From positions 2,673,856 to 2,737,855 of the forward strand of contig ML133365.1 in NCBI GenBank assembly GCA_003864495.1: a stretch of 64,000 nucleotides of DNA. The letters are read 5' to 3'. Under the pieces are notes generated by a model. The model was not told where the DNA came from and did no database searches. It saw only the letters and a program-made list of their open reading frames with translations. Positions 24,101 through 37,300 of this stretch are shown in pieces; within the stretch, counting starts at the first letter, position 1; the number at the start of each line of letters is the position of its first letter. Position numbers and translations under genes: made by a program. This DNA comes from Nemopilema nomurai (lineage: Eukaryota > Cnidaria > Scyphozoa > Rhizostomeae > Rhizostomatidae).

Positions 24101-26429
24101 GATTTCAGGTTTCTCAGTCACCATCTGCTTTGTAAATTGATTTCAGTGGTTTGCATTTTTTCATCACTCTCAAGATTTCACACTTATTTGGATGAAGGAG
24201 CATAAGCCACTCCTTTCACCATTCTCAGCTTTCGTCTTGGTTATTTTGTAATACTCAAGGAGTCCTCTTCATTTATAATTTGTCTGTACAGAATGCAATC
24301 ATCTGCAAACAGAAGAACATTTGATTGCAATTTTTTGGGCAGATCATTTATGAATACCAAGAACGACAGTGGCTTGATTATAGAGCCTTGTGGCACACCT
24401 GATGTTATTTTGATGCTATTCTGAACCTTCACCTTTAAGAACAACTGTCTGAGTGTGACTTGACAAAAATGAGCATATCCATGCCTTCATGTTACCTTGC
24501 GTGCTATAGGGATGTAGTTTACTTAATAATCTTCTATGTGGGACCTTGTCAAAGGCCTTTGGAAATCATGTATATGATGCCCTGTTGTTGTCCTGCATCA
24601 ACAGCTTTGCTTGATGTGAAACATGCACCTTGATATGAAACATGCACCTTGATATGAAACATGCACTGTTTTGATAAGCTGTGATTCACAGGAGGGTCAT
24701 GGCTGGAAACCATGCAGTGTATGTCAGTAGTTTGAGCTTTTGACCATGATCCATTTTTGTCTAAGAGCTGATGATATGCTTAAGAGTTTCACATGCAATT
24801 CAAGTTAAAGAGATTAGACAGTAGTTTACAAGGCAGGCAAAATCCTCTTCATTAAATATGGGGGCTACATTTGCTTTATGCTGGCCACTTGGGATGGCAG
24901 CTATGTTTAAAGATCCTTGATAGATCTTTGCAAGTATGGAGGCAAGGTAGGTAGCATAGCCATTCAAGTCCAAGTTAGACAGTAGTTGGAGCATTCAATG
25001 TCTGGTATGCAAGGTACAGTGCTTTGATCTAAGCTTGAGATGTCAAGTTTTTGTTCCAAATTGAATACAGATTTGAAGGCCCAATTGAGTATGTTTGCCT
25101 TCATTTTGCTGTCCCTATGGATGAATCTATTATCACTTCACAAATTGGAGACCAAAACTGAGTCACAATTTTTGCTTTAATTGCTAAAAATTTCTAGGTT
25201 TGTTGTTTGGTTATCCAGAGATTGCATTTTGTACATATGAGATATATCCTCTTGGGCATCTTGTTTATGTGATTCTATTAATGACCTTTATGACCTAGAC
25301 CAACCGCTCTCTTTGCCCAACTTCCTTTTCTTCTTCCATTGTCTCTTTTTCTTTCTTGATAGACATATCATTTACAGTTTAACCCATGATTTTATAGTTC
25401 TTGACTGCTTGTTGGAGATTTCTAAAGAACTATGACATGACCTTGGCAGAGCTGCTGTGTTCATTTTCTACCATGAAATGTTCCCTGCTAATTTCAAATG
25501 CATCATTGATCTTTTCTTTGTTGACTTTTCCACAGGTATATCTTTCTTTTCGCAGGTCTACTTCTTTGTTTTGATTCCAGTGCTTTACATTAAACATGTG
25601 ACAGTAACATAATTACAAATCCTGGGACTTTCATTTAATTTTTACAGACCACAAATAAACAAAGAAGTAAATGCGACAGTCAAACAAGCCCAGCAGCTGC
25701 CTGATGATGCAGCCAGGAAGCAGACTTATAATCAATCATGTTTGAATATAAAAAAACCAAGAAGCATACAGTATTCTTCTTTTAGAAAAGATTTTTCTAT
25801 ATTTTGCTATTAGTTTTGCCTCCATGGTGCGAAAATGGGCTGTGTGTTTTGCTTTGAGTATGAGTCCAAAAGTAGAGGAGGTGACTCTGAAAAATGCCAT
25901 GATAAGATCTAGCCAACTTGCATTACACATACAACAATCACTTGCTGGTTACATATTCAAACAAAAAATTCATTTGACAAGATTAACATTAATAAGGAGG
26001 GGTTCTTGCCCGACCAAATAAAACTTCATTAACCCACAAACATCGGCGATCTTCATACATTCATTCAAAATGCCGCCATTTCTAAAGAAATCGAAGTGCG
26101 TGATAAATAGAGAGGGAAGGTCCCAAGTCTTGAGAGGGCTGTTTCTCCGAGTTTCCAGTTCAATGTGACAATCAGACATGACAACAGAAAACACACACTT
26201 CAACTTATCTTTTGGCATTGCAATTCAATGCCCTACATTTCCTGTGCTATCTATCCTCTTTCGGACGGCAGTGAATGGATCGTTAGGACCAACCTTGGAG
26301 CTGTGATGGTTGGTAGCCTTGCTGCTGCTGACCAGGATACTGTCCATAGCCATATTGCTGCTGTGGTGCCTGTCCGTAGCCGGTATATCCACCTTGATGC
26401 GGCAATCCTCCAGGTCCGGGGTACGCCAT
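21140..26429 (-). CDS. PEF1: Peflin-like penta-EF-hand calcium-binding protein, complete
   Basis: Exons in transcript order: 26429-26294, 22694-22512, 22248-22047, 21308-21140; in phase, 229 residues. Residues 1-62 form a Gly/Pro/Gln/Tyr-rich tail with GYGQ- and YPGQ-like repeats, as in peflin and sorcin. Five EF-hands follow: canonical loops at about 73-84 (DRDRSGQISTEE), 110-121 (DHDQSGTINFNE) and 140-151 (DGDRSGSIEANE), then two degenerate loops near 176 and 206. The fifth hand usually mediates dimerisation. Peflin pairs with ALG-2 and acts with it at ER exit sites and as a CUL3-KLHL12 adaptor for COPII control. The long tail favours peflin over ALG-2; some core residues look sorcin- or ALG-2-like, so the exact paralogue is less sure than the family. 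Exon 2 ends at a GTTTGT donor. Confidence 0.9.
21698..21904. repeat. 14-bp minisatellite, peflin intron 3
   Basis: About 15 copies of TATGCGAGTACTGA, with the first few in a TT variant. It produces a spurious reverse-strand frame of SHISTRISVLAYQY repeats. Confidence 0.95.
23800..25010 (-). mobile_element. Degenerate non-LTR retrotransposon (LINE) reverse transcriptase remnant
   Basis: In peflin intron 1, same strand as the host gene. Three broken reverse-transcriptase blocks lie in the right order: around 24990-24800 a block resembling the usual SLN..IP..K.A.V.PIF...NY..ISLT core; around 24400-24260 SGVPQGSIIKPLSFLVFIND followed by FADD, the catalytic box; around 23960-23890 YKSLVRPILEYSSTVW, typical of the RT C-terminal end in CR1/Jockey-type elements. 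Frames shift and stops intervene, so it is dead. Intact ends were not found; related sequence may continue towards 25500. Confidence 0.8.
24611..24667. repeat. 19-bp tandem repeat inside the LINE region
   Basis: About three copies of CATGCACCTTGATATGAAA. Confidence 0.8.
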
Positions 26430-26870
26430 GTTCTGCGCTGTATAATGGAAGCCTCGTTTTCGCGCATTCTGATCTTCCCCTATCATAAAGAGGCGCTAGA
26501 AGGCACATAAAAGGTGAATCCGCATAAGGACTCAGTATTGCCAGCTAGACGAAGAGAAACCAAGAATATAGGAAATCAGCACAGTTTTGAAAAGCAAGTT
26601 ACATTTTACCAGCTTGTTAAATGGGTTTTATGATTTTTAATTCTTATTCTGTGGTGCTCGTACTGTCACTCTGGACAATGTTTACCTTGGCCTGAAGATC
26701 GTTTTCGGGCTCTGCTGCAAACAAATCGCGCATATAATTTGATTTTGGGTTTTTTTGTGTTTTCTAAGCAAGCAAGCCAGCATTTCTACATCATTATAAC
26801 AACTTGATAAATGGTGCAGTGTGAAAATGAAACCATAAAAGTCACTGGCTTGAAAGTCGCATGGATTGTA

Positions 26871-27260
26871 CACGCTTTTTATAAGGAACCACATTATAAG
26901 GAACCCACATGTAGAAGGCTGAAATATTTTAAGAACTTATACTTCTAAAAATGAAATCCCTAAGGAACTCTTCGATTTGAATAATTTTTATGACTGCAAG
27001 CATCAAGAACTAAAAAGCCGGTTCCACTCATTTGTAGCCAATACTCACATAGATTGTTTGCAATTCGTGTGCCAAGCGCTTTATTGAGTAGTTTCCGCAT
27101 TTGTTGTCTCGCTCCTCTCTCTATTAAGTGCTAAAGCTTATTGATGTGCAGCGAAAATTAAGGAACTTTTTAGGAACTTTTGGTACTAAAATCTGATGAT
27201 TTGAGGTCTACGAATAAGGAGCTATGAAACTTGAGGTAGGTTACTTATAAAAAAAGCGTG
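26871..27260. mobile_element. 390-bp MITE with CACGC termini and TA target duplication
   Basis: Starts CACGCTTTTTATAAGGAACC and ends with the inverse, TTATAAAAAAAGCGTG. Both ends abut the dinucleotide TA (26869-26870 and 27261-27262), as expected for Tc1/mariner-type insertion. A second copy with matching internal sequence is at 55656-56444 (for example GAAATCCCTA and GATTTGAGGTCTACGAATAA in both), which establishes it as a repeat family. It has no coding capacity. Confidence 0.85.
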
Positions 27261-27862
27261 TAATCCAGTTTTAACTCAATAACTTTGCATGATTAAAACA
27301 ACTTAATGAATCACTTGGAAATATTTACAACTGACTAAAATTGCTGTCGAGACGATACCTTTAATGGCGCCTATTCGAGGTCTCACGGTATGCTCATATA
27401 CAACTACCCAAAGATGTTACATATCGAGGAAAAAACATATTCTTTGTTCCGAGCAAATTTTATCTTCATATTTGGTGGAAATTGATTGCAATGTTCATAT
27501 TGAAATTAGTCTATGCTGAAAATTCAAGTGTTTGGATTTCCAGGCTGTGAATTAACCAATTTTCAAAATTAGCTTTTCCTATACATTTCAGTGGAATTTT
27601 TTACTGCGTGATTTTTTCTTCATTGCAGCAGCAAAGTACGGTCAAATCTAAAGAAATACCTTTATATTCAGAAAAAAGTCGCGACCGAAGGGTCCAAACA
27701 ATCTGACTTTTTAAGTATAAACTAATTTAAAGATGAAGATTTCAATTCTTGAATTCATTTTTGAGAAAGATCCACAGATAGCGAGATACAAAATTGATTA
27801 CATCAACCCGGGTTGGAGAATCCTTGGAAATTTTACAAATGCAAATGTATCAAACAAAGTGG

Positions 27863-27930
27863 TCATTATGATGTCATTATGATGTCATTATGATGTCATT
27901 ATGATGTCATTATGATGTCATTATGATGTT
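27863..27930. repeat. 11-bp tandem repeat
   Basis: About six perfect copies of TCATTATGATG. Confidence 0.95.
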
Positions 27931-30900
27931 GGAACGCTTGCTTGCATTTCCCCACAATTTTCGCAACCTAGGAAGATGCACAAAAAACCCAATACTAATT
28001 GATATGTGTGATTTTTTCGCAGATGAATCCGAGTGACAGTACGAGAACCGCTGCAAAAAATATTTTGAAAACCGTTAACCCCAGTTAACAACACGATTTA
28101 TGGCTTGAAGCCTTTAAATCAATACGGCAAGCTTGTAAAAAACTTGCCGTTCAAAACTATGCTGTTTTTTGATAATCTTGGTTTTTCTTCATCTAACTGG
28201 CAATTTCCCGTACTGAGCCCTTTTGCGGAACCCCCGGCAGGAGTAATGTTAATGAAAGCTTGACACCACGCTTCTTCGTGATTTTCCTAGAAACTTCCAA
28301 ATAGGTATATTTCATAATCTTTGGTATATTATGAAATATCCCCAAAAAATTTTCAATGCTATATGAGAAAGCATTGCATGCATACAACAGCATTGCTTCT
28401 AACAACTTCTTGCATTTTTTCATATAATGATGATATCCCCTAAAAAACTTACCAGCATTTAAAAACGCTAACTGTGTTTTCGAACTTTGAAATTGTTTTC
28501 AGTTTGAAACTTTCTACGTTTGCCATTGACTTCATTGTTCAAGGGAACTAATTGCTTAAATTGGTCAAGTTTTATCCGAAAAGAAAGCTAAACCGACTAA
28601 ATTATGAAATAAAAATTTGACTATGATTTGAATCCAGGTTGCTAGACGTGATCTCGCTCGTGAAGCTTTTTTGGGTCACCCTGTATGGCCTATGGGGAGA
28701 GGAACTCATAGGTTTGTTGCTATGACAGTAGATATAGTAAACTTGATCACTTTTTATTAGAAACCTGGCTCAGAGCCTAGAAGTAAAAGATTCTCAATTT
28801 TAGTTTTGAAAGTTCATAAATTGATACTTTTGGATTTGATGTTCCTGAAGGACGCAGATAAAAACGTTTAAAATGAAAGCATATTCAAGTCAATGTTTGT
28901 GTCGGTCATTGAGATCGTCCCCTTTCACCAACATGAAGCAGGACTCGGTACAAATCTAATTTGCTTTTTCCTGAACATGAAAATGTTCCTTTTTCAGATT
29001 ACTAATTTCTTCTTACGATATAGTAAGCTGAAATGTCTACCATGTAGCTAGGGTTAAGGGTATTGATCACGTTCAAAGTCCTTTTCTCTGCATTTCATAG
29101 AACATCAGAAGTTTTTAGCACAGCCGAAATATTTGGAGTAAGTTTTCATGTTTATTTGTGAAGTCCCAGAAACTTCGAAAGGGGTTGGTTCAAAGAGACC
29201 CTCCACATGAGAAAATTAAAATTAACAAAAGCAATGCTTTATTCAGGAGTTCATGACAATTCAAGCATCCAATGTTACTGAATAAAGGTAGTTATCAGTG
29301 CAAATTCATTACCTGATTTGATATTGGTGATAAAAATACTTTTACACAACCACACTCTGGTAGTCTATCACGCAATTGTGAGTAGAAACCAACCCTAGGA
29401 TGATGTAATGCTATCAGAAGAATGGTTTATGAAGGGTTTATGAACTTCAGAATGTCAAAGGTTTCTTGAAATTAAGGGAGACTTATTCATTTTAAAGAGA
29501 ATTACATAATATCAGTAAATGTCGATGCTCTTTGTTCAACTGATGCAGAACTCATTTGGTGGAAACACTGAAGACCTTTCAAGAACTTAACAACGACGCT
29601 TTTTGATTGATTAAGGCTTTTTGTGAAAAGTCGACTTGAACTCGGGCCAACGTGGACTACAGTTTCAAAGTGAGGGGCTTGGAGAGCTTTGAGTGCCACG
29701 CCCTTTCAGGCCACTCTCTTTCAGCCTCCTTTCGATGGCATCTGCTGGCTTTGTGGTTGCTACTAGTAACACAAACACTCAACAAGTCAAACTCCGGACC
29801 GGTCCTAAAGAAATGTGAATCGACCTGGAGCATATGACTACTGTGCCAATGTCTGGCGGTGCGTAAATGAAAGTTGTGCTTATTTCTTCTCAGCATGACC
29901 GTCCTACTCCGTCTTAAAGGCCCCATATAGGCCTCGTGTTCTCCTCGCACATTTTTGATAAACAAAACTAAAGTATTTTCTACGAAACCTATGTACCTTC
30001 TTGCACTTAAGACTTTTCAGCCCAAAGATTTTGTCTACCGATTTAGAAAATCTTTCAGAACATAATGTTTTAAAAACATTACAAGGCAGTTGGATGAAAT
30101 ACTAAAAGCAAATTGACATTAAAATAGCTCCATTAACTGATTGCACGATCAGCGCAAGAAGTGCAATTGGACATAGTAATAATGGACAAAGTAAAAATTG
30201 ACATATTTTAAAAGCTGATTTTCAAAGGAAAACTGATTGACAAGTCATGTCAACTCTGCGGGAAGGTCATACCTGTCATCTCCTTTATTACCTATTACTA
30301 TTAATATGAATGTGTTCACTATTACTATGTTTAAGAGATATTACTATGTCCACTATCAAAAATATGTCCACGACCAGTTAAAAATTACATATATCGTGTA
30401 TCTGACACCCCAGGTAAAACATTATTGGCTAGGCACCGCCTTCAGTTTAGTGATCTGAACGAGCATCGTTTCATGTAGATGTAGTTTAGCCGATGAAGAT
30501 AATGAACATTTTCTCCTCACTGTCTACAGTGTGACGCCTTTCGTTGGATCTCTTTGAGCAGATCTCGGACATCCCCGAAATGGACCTTATTTGCTTAGAT
30601 CATAGATCCCTGTGCAATCTTCTATTATATGAAAATCCCCGTTGTAATGAGATAATTAATACTGTTATGAGATTATTATTATTATTGAGGCCATTATATC
30701 ATACATAAAAACACGGGTCGGTTTGAAAAGGATAAATGTAATCAAAACAGCAGCAGCCTTTTATGACCTTTATTCTATCTTATTTTATTTTCCTTTTAAT
30801 TTCAAATTATCTTTCCCCTTAAAGGTCTGTATAGGGCTAAACGTTGGAAGGTCTGTAGGAATAACTTAAATCACTGAAACTTAGTTGAAATTTTATTTGG

Positions 30901-31394
30901 AAAGATTTTCTTTTTGTATGCATGGGGTTCTGGCAGTTTAGAAATTTTACGTGCTGACGGGAAATCACTTGGTATTAAGTGCGCCTTAGTAAGCTATCCT
31001 TTCTCTATTATCTGCAACGTTTTTGATTAAAAAATGAACTCGGTGGATTGGTTCATTTCAAGCGATTTTCGTTTGGAATATGAAATACAGTACGAGCTAG
31101 TAAAGACCGGGGAATTTGCTTGAAAAAAGTCTGAGCTAAGGACAAAAATTTATAAGAAATGTCCGTGTAGAGAATTCACACAACTAATATGAAAAAGGGG
31201 TTCGAGAAAACTTTTTGCATCATACTATCTACTGCTTATACTTCTAGAATAATACAACCAAGCTTCTTAAAAGTTGTTACTTAAAGAAAAATCTGCAAGC
31301 CTATAAAGTTAAAAATGACTTCAGTTTTATCGACTCTTTCAGATAACGCTTTCCATATAAACAAATAAAACACCATAGGATTAACAAAGACATA

Positions 31395-34300
31395 ATGGAA
31401 GTAGGAAGTGTTGAGTTTTCCTTGTCAAGGGGTAAGCTTCGCACCGCCAGCTACATCGGCGTTACATTGTTAATAGTCTTGGCCTCTCCATTCACTTCCT
31501 CACCAGCGCCATTTGCTGCATATATCAGGGGATCCGGCTCGAAGCCTTTCACGGAGGTAGAGCGGCGCTTCATCCAGCTACAGACAAGAATAATCGCGGC
31601 CGGCGCAGCGGAAGCCAAGGCGTAGCCAAAGAGCTCTGCATTCGCCTTGAAGCCATCCTCAACACTGGTTGACGAGAGGACATTCTTGCTTGCCGCCCAA
31701 AGGAAGGGGAGCCAAAATAGAAGCAGAAGCGCCAACAGGGCAGCCGAAGTGAAGAGAGAGGCTTTAATGTCGCTGATGTGCATAAAATTTGACTGCAGCC
31801 CTGCTTGGAAAATGGCAGAAGGAACCTCACACATCTTCAGTTGGGCATCACCTGGTCCGACTTTATTCATAATCCAAACCTGGTGTCTGAAGAAAGCTTT
31901 CACTTGAAGTGCTATGACAACCAAAGTGACGAGAATGGCGCAGGTGTAGAAAAAGATTAGCAGGCCGTCAGAAATAGGCCGAGATGCTTCAGAACTGCAG
32001 GGAGAGAAGGACAAGTTGGCAATAATGATGCAAAGCAAGGCTGAGACAATGGCAATAACAAGCTTAAGGTATGCTGCTTTTCGTATTAAGAAGCGGCCTG
32101 CATTATTACCAACCTCCTTCGACTTGAAAAACACCAAGATGCTAATGCTCAGAAGGGACAGAAGCCAAACATTGACGCTGTAAAACGGAGCGACGGCGAA
32201 ACTGACGCACCGAAACCTGCTCGGTTCCAGACTACTGCCGGCAATTTGCAGCGAGCAGGGAAGGAACGTACTTAGCAGACTTGCTACTGAAACGGCATTG
32301 GCAATAGACGAGAAGACCTGCTTGTTCCTATGACGTCTGGTAACAAGCAAAGAGAGGCTGCTTAGCGAAGCCGCGCTTATTAAATGCAGAACGCGCGGTA
32401 GCACCGGAGCCCCGTTTGAGGAGCAGTGCAAACCGCCAAGGCAGCTCTTTTGAGAGCCGTAGCTAGTTGAGGAGGCATGGCGAAAGACGCAGCCACACTC
32501 TCTCGTGGAATTGCCCTTCAAGGAGATAACCTTCATCGAGAAAGTGCTATTCACTTCGCCACAGACAACCTGGAAACTTCTGTTTGAGTGTAGCTGCGGA
32601 GCGAATGCGAAGACGCAACGTAGCTGTGCAGCGCAGATCGGACTACAAGCCGCTGGGAAGCACTGATCACTGAACTTGGCAGAAGTGAGGCTACCATTGA
32701 TGTGTGCCATCTCAGGTGCTAACCTTGTTCTCATGGCCTGTCCCAGGTGAAAGGCCGTTAGGTTACAGGTCAGAAGTGAACTGTCATGCTTGGCGAACTT
32801 CTTTGGGACAATAGTGGAAGAATGCTGACTCGGGGTGTGTGCTTTGAGAGTCGAGGAGGTTGCTGTGGGATTCAAGCCAGAGTCCACGTGATTAGTGATG
32901 GACAGGTCAGAGTATGTCGAAGCCTCGAATGTGCTGCGTAGCCGGGATTCAACCAAAGTGTCAACGTCCACTGAGGAACTGGCCGACGACACAAATGACG
33001 ACGACACAAATGACGACGACACAAATGACGACGACACATCGATGCAAATGCTGTTCCTTGGCACTGCACTCGGCGGCAACCCTGAAGGAAGAGACGGGCT
33101 GTCCATGAAGAGAGTATCCCGATGCAGCGACGTGGATTTATCATGTCGCATGGAAGGCAACGATGTAGTCTGCACTGACGCCGATTCTAGCTTTGCCTCT
33201 GTAAAATGGGCATTAGGAGCTGTCTTGCGCGGGATGGTCGAAGGGTTTGCAGGTGTACTGGGCGACGGTCTTACAACATCATTTCTGCTGATGGGGGTTT
33301 CTATTTGGGGGCTTTTCAGTAGATTTGCTGGGTCTGCCAAGTCTCCAGTGAATCTGCCTCGATCTGACGCAATTTCTGAAGTGTCGACCGATGACGGCTC
33401 GCTAGTAGGCATCCCTTGTGGAGGAGAATCCGTAATCCGTGCACCACTGGATGAATAAACATTGGCTGAGTTCATTTTGCTTGAAGCAACTTGTGCTGAC
33501 GTCACGTGGGCTAATGTAAGCGCCTTTGAGGTTAGTTGGACTGCCACTGATTCGGACGATTCTTCATTTGATGACGTTGCTTGTATTGAAGACACCAAGG
33601 ATGGTAGTGACGTCAACTTGACCAATGTCATGTGGGCTGACATCTTGAGCAATAACGTGTGATTGACTGACTGATTGACTGACTGATTGACTGATGGGCC
33701 AGGAGTGACTTGTGCCACCAATGCCACTTTTGAGGCTGCTTGCACTGACAGTTTCACACTGTGCACATTGCTTGTAGCTGGCAAGTGCCTTTCAAAATTA
33801 GAATATTCCTTTCCTGGGCTTTTCCTAAAATTGATGTTTCCTTTTGTCCTGGTGGTGGCTGGGAGTTCGTCCTGTAACGGTTGTGTGACAGATAAACTGG
33901 TAGGTGGGATGGTGTTTCGGAATATTTTCGCTGCTGTTGGAGAACTGGCGGCAAGCTGAGTATGCACCAGAAAACTTTCGATTGGGGGGACAGAAGGAAA
34001 GACACGTTGTTGGGACAAAGGGCGACTTGTATGGTGTGACATCAGCTCCACAGATGCAGGCCCGTGTTGAATCGAAGGCATGGCTGTACTCATTGTCAGC
34101 GAGTGATATGCTTCATTGACCGAGGATGACACTCTGCCGAGGTAATATGACGTCACTTCCGGGCTACTGGTATGCTCAAGCGCAATGCTCCATACTGGGT
34201 TCCGTGTTTTTTCTTGGTCTTTTGCCAGTGACTTTGATTTCGATGGACGATATTTTGAACCTATGATTGCCGAAGGAGCAAGGGTGCTTAATGAGACTTT

Positions 34301-37300
34301 AATCCTTTTAGAAAAGTTCACATCCCTTTTCCCAACCGATGTTGCCAGAGTATTTGAGCCCTTGGCCCTGACGGATTCTCTTTTCACAACTCCATAATTT
34401 ATGGTAGCTTCGCTCGATTGCTGCAAAAATCGAAAACAGTTTTCCATGCATCGATTTCAATGAGCTTTCGTGTCAATGCAACACATTGTTTCAGCACTAT
34501 CAAACCTTGTGCTTAATAAAATGCTCCTCTTTCAATCAATTTAATGAAATCAGTAGAAAGTGGATTAGTTTAGTGAATAACTACATGATGAAGGACATAT
34601 CTAGCAAATATCTGGCCAATGGTCGTTATTGAACATTAACATGCATGTCAACTGAAGACACCGTTCACAGCAAGGCGACATTTAAGGCATCACGGTCTGT
34701 ATCGTGACGACAAGGATCAAATAGATTACGCAACACTTTTAGAGTTAATGAACGAAGAACAACTAAAATATAGCAGTACTGTTGCCCCAGACCAGACAGT
34801 CATTTAAATCAAAATCCAAGCCCTAAGAGCTTGCACTTTATTAACACTGAAAAAACACAATTTGAGATGAACTTTCAACACCCTACCATCAATGTTTTCT
34901 TAAACAAAAGAAAAGAAAACAAAAATGAACCTTAGAGCTTGCTGCTACATCACTGTTATGGCTTAAGGGCTTTACTGTTGGAAGTAGAAAAGGCCTTCCT
35001 TTCTAGTTGAATCAAGAAATTGCTCTTATCCAGTGCAACCGGGATCAAGAGCGGGGAGACCAATCTCTGGAAAACGCTTTCTACTACATTGTGTGCTTGA
35101 AAATCGCACCAAACAACATGCATCCAGGTGGCTTTTTCCTTATTTTGTTTCTTTTGTGACAGGCAATTACAACCAAGAACAAATGAAAGCTGCTTTTATA
35201 GTCTACTGCTGCAACAATGTGTTCGATGTATCAAAGCCGCTATGGCATGTATATCGGTAGCTATTCACATCTTCGTCTTGCTCTCATCGATAGCTACTCA
35301 CATAACAAGAAATGCAACGCAACAAGAAATGCTTTGATTGCAACTTAAATTGAAGTACATTTAAAGCCGAAAGCAAGTTGCAACGATGATTAAAAAGCGA
35401 CCTATCTTTGCGACCTATACAAGATCACTTTGATACAAGCTTGACATTCTTACACTCAAGCCTTCCAACTAAAGGCAGAATTAAAGTTCCTCTTGGAATA
35501 GCGAGCCGTACAGTTCTTGTTTGGATTTCAATCAATAACATTTCGATTTTAAGGAAAGTTATGACGAGTCTTTGATATCAAGGATATCATATCAATTGCT
35601 CATTTCAATAAGCAATGCGTTTCTAGACGGAGAAAGTATAAAAACTTTGCAAACATGAGACCTACCCTTGCTCTGCCCACACATGGCTGCAAAAGCATCA
35701 AACAGAGCAGAATAAGGACCTTGAGATGCCCACGCGACATCTTGAAACTGTTTCGCCTCACGTTGAGAAACAATTTCTTGTTCCTTGAGTAGGGAAATTA
35801 TACACAAAAGCAGCTGCAAATCAGCGTGTTGTCTTTAGCAGCCGCCCTCAAATACAGCGCATTATCCGCACAAGAACCGAGGCTGGAATTAATATGGTTG
35901 ACATTGCATAACACCCCTGACTGACATATCGACGGAGAATTGCATTAATAAGATGAGCACTACCTTGGAAGGAGGCGGCAAATCAAAGGAGCCCGTCTTT
36001 GCTCTCTGAATACTGGGGCACTTATGGAGTGGACGAGCAACATGTGGAGCCTGCAAACCACAAGTGAGCATCACGTGGTGGAGAGCCACTAAATATGACC
36101 CTCCAGTTGCAGGAATGTTGCAGATGATGTTGCAAGGGAGGGGGCAGAGGGTCAAAATGCCACCCTTCTTTAGTAACATTCACAAACTGCAAGTTTAGCC
36201 GTCTCTGTATATACATTTATTTTTGCACAGGTTTAGAAATGAAGTTATTAGAACATTGGAACACGCCAAGTTAGTAAGCTTAGTATAACGTATAAGGCAT
36301 CACGAAACTATCACGGGGGTAGATGTATCAATGGACAAAGAGGTAATTCTTCAAATCTATGGCTACTTCCACTCAAGCGAATACCCATCAACAGCGTCAA
36401 CTACTTGCTCATGCAAAAAGAGATCGCTAAAGTAATTCTGCAATTTTTCTTGGTAAAAGAGCTTTTGGAAGTTGGGGAGAATCTCGTCCCAGACTGTCAA
36501 TGAACTTGCTTTCATCTGCCCCCCACTGCACCTCCCCCACTGCACCTACGAGATGGCAAAATAACTCCCCTTCAATTGGCTTCTGATTTATCGCATTTGA
36601 TTCGCCTTTTTGTAGTAATTATCAGGGTCCTTGTCATCTATCCAATTATCGTTCCGGTCAATAAGAAGGATGTCAAATAAAAATGATGCAGCGAAACTCG
36701 GGAGTTTGGAAGCACAAAATTCGTCAAATTTATCTTGAGCAGTTGTACGGTGATCATTGGTAAGCGAATCAAAGTTGGTAGGAGAGGAGTAGTGAATTTC
36801 GGCAAGAAGTCTCTGCGAAGCGATTTCTCATTAACTCCAACACATAACTACATAGAAGTGTCAGTAACTACATAAAAGTATACTTTTGCTTGCTCATTTA
36901 CTGCTTCTATTAATTTTCTCCGCTTGTTCTCCTTTTGGCTAGGACACATCCGGTCTTCCGAGCAGCATGCCACTGCAACCCTTCTGCAACAGCATTGCGT
37001 GCGCCGGCCGCATCATCATCATCACCATCATCATCTTCATCACCATCATCATCATCATCATCTTCATCATCTTCATCATGAACATCATGACATGTATACT
37101 TTTTTATTGTTGCCGCTTATTTGCAACTATTATCATTTTGACACATCATTTATACTGTTTTCTCTGCACTCGATACAATCTTGCTGGCAAAGTTGAAATA
37201 TTACACATTTCTTCTTTGCGCCAAAACAGGAAGTCATGTATCTTGCAATAGTTGCATTAGAAATTAGTTCCATACATTTCTTGCATTCTTACTTCTCGTG

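Larger units (their letters stand above)
26430..31394. other. Intergenic stretch upstream of peflin
   Basis: About 5 kb. It contains the peflin promoter side, a MITE at 26871-27260 and a short tandem repeat at 27863-27930. The slightly GC-richer part at 29500-29970 has an open frame of 102 codons on the minus strand (29965-29657) with no recognisable domain or splice context. I see no gene. Confidence 0.5.

Noticed and set aside
33687..33959. Plus-strand ORFs antisense to the receptor exon (also 32895-33458)
   Set aside because: Shadows of the receptor coding sequence; no independent start, splice or domain evidence.
35592..35819. Minus-strand frame reading ASQGPYSALFDAFAAMCG over the receptor exon 1
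   Set aside because: The alternative frame gives a textbook signal peptide with a start codon, a strong donor and exact phase match to the receptor body, which this frame does not.
35964..36050. Minus-strand exon-like segment (APHVARPLHKCPS, 29 codons, good splice sites)
   Set aside because: It lies upstream of the receptor start codon and on the opposite strand to exon 35989-36063, which fits the plus-strand gene in phase. At most it is a 5' untranslated exon of the receptor.
36924..37251. His-rich or Ile-rich proteins
   Set aside because: Frames through a CAT microsatellite.
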